Translations under genes and position numbers: made by a program
In this document: one piece after another, positions 61,119 to 64,000 of the stretch
Position numbering within the stretch: the stretch's first letter is position 1
How the letters are laid out: each line of letters opens with the position of its first letter
DNA from: an uncultured Prevotellaceae bacterium
Lineage (GTDB): Bacteria; Bacteroidota; Bacteroidia; Bacteroidales; Bacteroidaceae
NCBI GenBank assembly: GCA_900318795.1
Contig: ONLU01000003.1
Location: forward strand, 50,186 to 114,185
DNA length: 64,000 nt
Direction of reading: 5' to 3'
Notes under the pieces: model-generated
Database searches by the model: none
What the model was told of the DNA's origin: nothing
What the model saw: the letters and a program-made list of their open reading frames with translations, nothing else

Positions 61119-63713
61119 ATGAAGAAACTACTTTTAACAACGCTGCTGACACTCTGCACCTCTGCAGTCATGGCGCAGATGCTGCCGTATCAGAATCCTG
61201 CCCTTACGGCAGAGGAGCGGGCAGAGGACTTGCTGGGACGGCTGACGCTTGAAGAGAAAGCCAAGCTGATGATGGACGTGTCACCTGCTATTCCACGACT
61301 GGGCATTCCTGCCTTCCAGTGGTGGAACGAGGCACTGCATGGTGTGGGACGCAACGGCTTTGTCACCGTATTCCCCATTACTACCCAGATGGCAGCCTCG
61401 TGGGACGACCAGCTGCTCTACAAGGTGTTTACCGCCGTCAGCGACGAGGCCCGCGCCAAGAACCAAGAGGCCAAGAAGACGGACAACGTACAACGCTATC
61501 AGGGCTTGTCGTTCTGGACACCCAACATCAACATCTTCCGTGACCCTCGCTGGGGACGCGGACAGGAGACGTACGGCGAAGACCCCTATCTGACGGAGCG
61601 CATGGGACTGGCTGTCGTCAACGGACTGCAAGGCCAGACCATGAACGGACAACAACTGGGCACCAGCAAGTATGCCAAGTTGCTGGCTTGTGCCAAACAC
61701 TTTGCCGTGCACAGCGGTCCCGAGTGGAACCGCCATACTTTTAACATCGAAAACCTGCCCGAGCGCGACCTGTGGGAGACCTACCTGCCTGCTTTCAAGG
61801 CGCTGGTGCAGAAGGGTAACGTGGCTGAGGTCATGTGCGCCTATCAGCGTATCGACGGCGATCCCTGCTGTGGCAATGCCCGTTACGAGCAGCACATCCT
61901 GCGCGACGACTGGGGCTTCAAGGGACTCATCACCAGCGATTGTGGTGCCATCCGCGACTTCCTGCCCAAGTGGCACAACGTATCGAAAGACAACGAGGCT
62001 GCAGCCTCCAAGGCTGTGCTCAGCGGTACCGATGTCGAGTGTGGCTCGGTGTACAAGAGTCTGCCTGCTGCCGTAAAGCGTGGCGACATCGCCGAAAAGC
62101 AGATGGACATCAGCCTGAAGCGCCTGCTGGTGGCTCGTTTCCGCCTGGGCGACTTCGACAAGGACGAACAGGTGGAGTGGACTAAGATTCCCTCGTCGGT
62201 CATTGCCTCGAAGGAACACAAGGAACTGGCCCTTCAGATGGCCCGTGAAGGTACCGTACTTTTGAAGAACAACGGCGTGCTGCCCCTCGACAGTTCAAAA
62301 GTTCAAAGTTCAAAGTTAGTCGTCATGGGTCCCAATACCAACGACAGCATCATGCAGTGGGGCAACTACAGCGGCTATGCCACCAAGACGGTCACCATCC
62401 TGGAGGGTCTCCGCCAGCAGCTGGGCAATGTTCCCTATATCCAAGGCTGTGGACTGACGCGCAATGAGGTTTTCGAGAGCCGTTTCGACAAGATGCGTGC
62501 ACCCTCAGGCCAGCAGGGCATACAGGCCGTCTACTGGAACAATACCGAGATGAAGGGCCGTCCCGTGACGACTGTCCACATGAGCAGTCCCGTCAACCTG
62601 AGCAATGGCGGCAACACCGTGTTTGCACCGGGTGTCAATCTGGAGAACTTCTCTGCCCGCTACGACGGCACACTGATACCTACCGAAGACGAGACGCTCT
62701 TCCTGCGCGTCGGTGCTGACGACAAGGTACGCGTCATCGTCAATGGCGACACCTTGGTCGACATCTGGAAGGTTCGCCAGCGCATTCAGGAGGCCACCCC
62801 GGAGTTGAAGGTTAAAAAGGGTGGCAGCTATCGCATCCATATCGACTACGTACAGGAGGGCGGCATGGCAGCCATGCAGTTCGACGTTTGCAAGAAGCTC
62901 AATCCAACCCGTGAGCAGCTGTTAGCCCAGTTGGGACAAGCCGAGACCGTCATCTTCGTCGGTGGCATCTCGCCTCGTGTCGAGGGTGAGGAGATGAAGG
63001 TCAGCGACCCTGGCTTCAAGGGCGGCGACCGCACAGACATCGAACTGCCACAGGTACAGCGCGACCTGCTCAAGATGTTGCACGATGCCGGCAAGCGGGT
63101 GGTCTTCGTCAACTGCTCAGGTGGTGCCGTGGCACTGGTTCCTGAGCAGGAGTCGACCTGCGACGCCATCGTTCAGGCATGGTATGGCGGCGAACGTGGC
63201 GGCGAGGCTGTTGCCGACGTGCTGACAGGCAGGTACAACCCATGTGGCAAGTTGCCCATCACGTTCTATCGCAGCGTCAACGACCTGCCCGACTTCCTGG
63301 ACTACCGCATGACCAACCGCACCTATCGCTACTTCCGTGGCGAGGCCCTCTACCCCTTTGGTTACGGACTCAGCTACACCACGTTCGAAATCAGCCGCCC
63401 CACGTATAAGAACAATAAGGTACGCGTGATGGTGAAGAATACGGGCAAGCAGGACGGCACCGAGGTCGTACAGGTCTATATGCGTCGCCAGGCTGACACA
63501 GAAGGCCCGCTGAAGACCCTTCGCGCTTACCAGCGTGTCACGTTGAAGGCCGGCCAGAGCAAGACCGTCGACATCGACCTGCCCCGCGAGCGTTTCGAGG
63601 ACTGGGACGCCAAGTCCAACACCATGCGTGTGGTACCGGGCCGCTATGAACTGATGGTGGGCTCGTCCAGTGCCGACAAGGACCTGAAGAAGATACAGGT
63701 CAACATCCAGTAA
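61119..63713 (+). CDS. GH3 family beta-xylosidase/beta-glucosidase with PA14 insert, secreted
   Basis: The 864-residue product has a signal peptide (MKKLLLTTLLTLCTSAVMAQ). The GH3 barrel carries the nucleophile D274 in TSDCG and KHFAVHSGPE. The GH3 C-terminal domain is split by a PA14 domain (about 465-590), and a fibronectin-III-like domain ends the chain. QWWNEALHG near residue 68 and overall similarity to Prevotella Xyl3A favour beta-xylosidase, which in this pectin setting could act on xylogalacturonan. The frame is open to 60948 inside the lyase gene. The ATG at 61119, with a signal peptide and a 5-nt gap, is chosen. A short repeat codes for residues 392-400. Confidence 0.93.
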   Translation: MKKLLLTTLLTLCTSAVMAQMLPYQNPALTAEERAEDLLGRLTLEEKAKLMMDVSPAIPRLGIPAFQWWNEALHGVGRNGFVTVFPITTQMAASWDDQLLYKVFTAVSDEARAKNQEAKKTDNVQRYQGLSFWTPNINIFRDPRWGRGQETYGEDPYLTERMGLAVVNGLQGQTMNGQQLGTSKYAKLLACAKHFAVHSGPEWNRHTFNIENLPERDLWETYLPAFKALVQKGNVAEVMCAYQRIDGDPCCGNARYEQHILRDDWGFKGLITSDCGAIRDFLPKWHNVSKDNEAAASKAVLSGTDVECGSVYKSLPAAVKRGDIAEKQMDISLKRLLVARFRLGDFDKDEQVEWTKIPSSVIASKEHKELALQMAREGTVLLKNNGVLPLDSSKVQSSKLVVMGPNTNDSIMQWGNYSGYATKTVTILEGLRQQLGNVPYIQGCGLTRNEVFESRFDKMRAPSGQQGIQAVYWNNTEMKGRPVTTVHMSSPVNLSNGGNTVFAPGVNLENFSARYDGTLIPTEDETLFLRVGADDKVRVIVNGDTLVDIWKVRQRIQEATPELKVKKGGSYRIHIDYVQEGGMAAMQFDVCKKLNPTREQLLAQLGQAETVIFVGGISPRVEGEEMKVSDPGFKGGDRTDIELPQVQRDLLKMLHDAGKRVVFVNCSGGAVALVPEQESTCDAIVQAWYGGERGGEAVADVLTGRYNPCGKLPITFYRSVNDLPDFLDYRMTNRTYRYFRGEALYPFGYGLSYTTFEISRPTYKNNKVRVMVKNTGKQDGTEVVQVYMRRQADTEGPLKTLRAYQRVTLKAGQSKTVDIDLPRERFEDWDAKSNTMRVVPGRYELMVGSSSADKDLKKIQVNIQ
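62292..62318 (+). repeat. TTCAAAG repeats read in frame in the GH3 gene
   Basis: Three units of AGTTCAAA(A) are translated as SSKVQSSKL just before the strand VVMGPN. The same unit is found in non-coding gaps at 4605-4640 and 53093-53124. Confidence 0.8.
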
Positions 63714-63746
63714 GCATACAACATACGACTCGTATGACATCTCGTC

Positions 63747-63783
63747 AAGAAAGGCTGACCGCAAATGATGGTCAGCCTTTCTT
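63747..63783 (+). terminator. Strong terminator after the pectin operon
   Basis: A perfect 14-bp stem (63747-63760 with 63770-63783) encloses a 9-nt loop, 33 nt past the GH3 stop, followed by a T-rich stretch. Confidence 0.9.
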
Positions 63784-63950
63784 GTTTGTCAGAGATTAAA
63801 GTATTCCTTCACGGCATCGAAGCAGGGGCTTGGCGTGGGTTGTAGAGATAGGTCCCGTCAACTATCCGGATAGTCTCTTTGCATCGTGCGGACGTCTCCT
63901 GTACCCCTATGCAGACCGTTCGCGTCACGTGTGGAACCCGTCTCCATCAC

Positions 63951-63988
63951 TCACGGATGACGCTCGCGTCAGGCACGCTTGCCTCCGT
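63951..63988. other. Double hairpin with closing stem near the right edge
   Basis: TGACGC-TC-GCGTCA (63958-63971) and AGGCA-CGCT-TGCCT (63971-63984) are adjacent perfect hairpins. ACGG (63953-63956) and CCGT (63985-63988) can close them into a three-way junction. The 217 nt from 63784 to the edge hold no gene that I can support. Confidence 0.5.
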
Positions 63989-64000
63989 TTGCTCACTCTT

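Noticed and set aside
63784-64000. Short minus-strand frame ending FDAVKEYFNL before the terminator
   Set aside because: Only about 22 codons are open before a stop, with no start or family match. It could be a remnant but is too short to call.

Overview
The window reads as a chromosomal segment of a Bacteroidales bacterium, most likely a Prevotella-type gut or rumen species. The grounds are Bacteroidetes promoters (TTTG, a 20-bp spacer, then TAnnTTTG), families typical of the phylum (DUF4954, DUF4827, BspA-like leucine-rich repeats, Mrp without its CxxC pair), the succinate/propionate genes mutA and mutB, and a pectin/xylan-type glycosidase cluster. No rRNA, tRNA, CRISPR array, insertion sequence or phage gene was seen. 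The gene content is mostly ordinary core genome.

Layout. 1-4.5 kb (minus): hflX, a DUF4954 beta-helix protein and the first part of an M16 peptidase. 4.7-7.6 kb (plus): nagB, aldA and a membrane protein. 7.9-14.1 kb (minus): a His-rich metal P-type ATPase, a sugar nucleotidyltransferase, a DHH phosphoesterase, a DUF4827 lipoprotein and glmM. 14.3-18.3 kb (minus): methylmalonyl-CoA mutase mutA-mutB. Divergent from it (18.5-23.0 kb, plus): an AspT/SucE-type carrier followed by gamma, biotin-carrier and beta subunits of a sodium-pumping decarboxylase, with no alpha subunit in view. 23.8-33.1 kb (plus): a SpoIIE-type phosphatase fused to its own HATPase domain, an ABCG-like ABC protein and a lipoprotein, then a tight run of RsbW-like kinase, STAS antagonist, RelA/SpoT-type alarmone synthetase, LuxR-type regulator and greA. 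33.2-41.6 kb (minus): a ten-gene run led by a MATE carrier, with a cytidylate kinase-like protein, PagL-like lipid A deacylase, rfbB, purT, an acyltransferase, an FdtA-like ketoisomerase and a FemAB/GNAT-like transferase. This looks like envelope or glycan modification. 41.8-49.6 kb (plus): secreted subtilase-xseA-xseB, ilvE-trmB, and a leucine-rich repeat protein followed by mrp. 49.6-55.5 kb (minus): a coiled-coil membrane protein with a TolC/HlyD/two-permease exporter. 55.7-63.7 kb (plus): a glycoside hydrolase-pectate lyase fusion, a second pectate lyase and a GH3 enzyme.

Most notable: (1) the partner-switching genes in one operon with an alarmone synthetase and greA, plus a phosphatase that carries a close copy of the stand-alone kinase; (2) the GH-PL1 fusion enzyme; (3) a dispersed set of very short A/T-rich direct repeats, some directly before start codons and some read in frame inside enzymes. 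Functional statements are inferred from motifs and context. No database search was possible.
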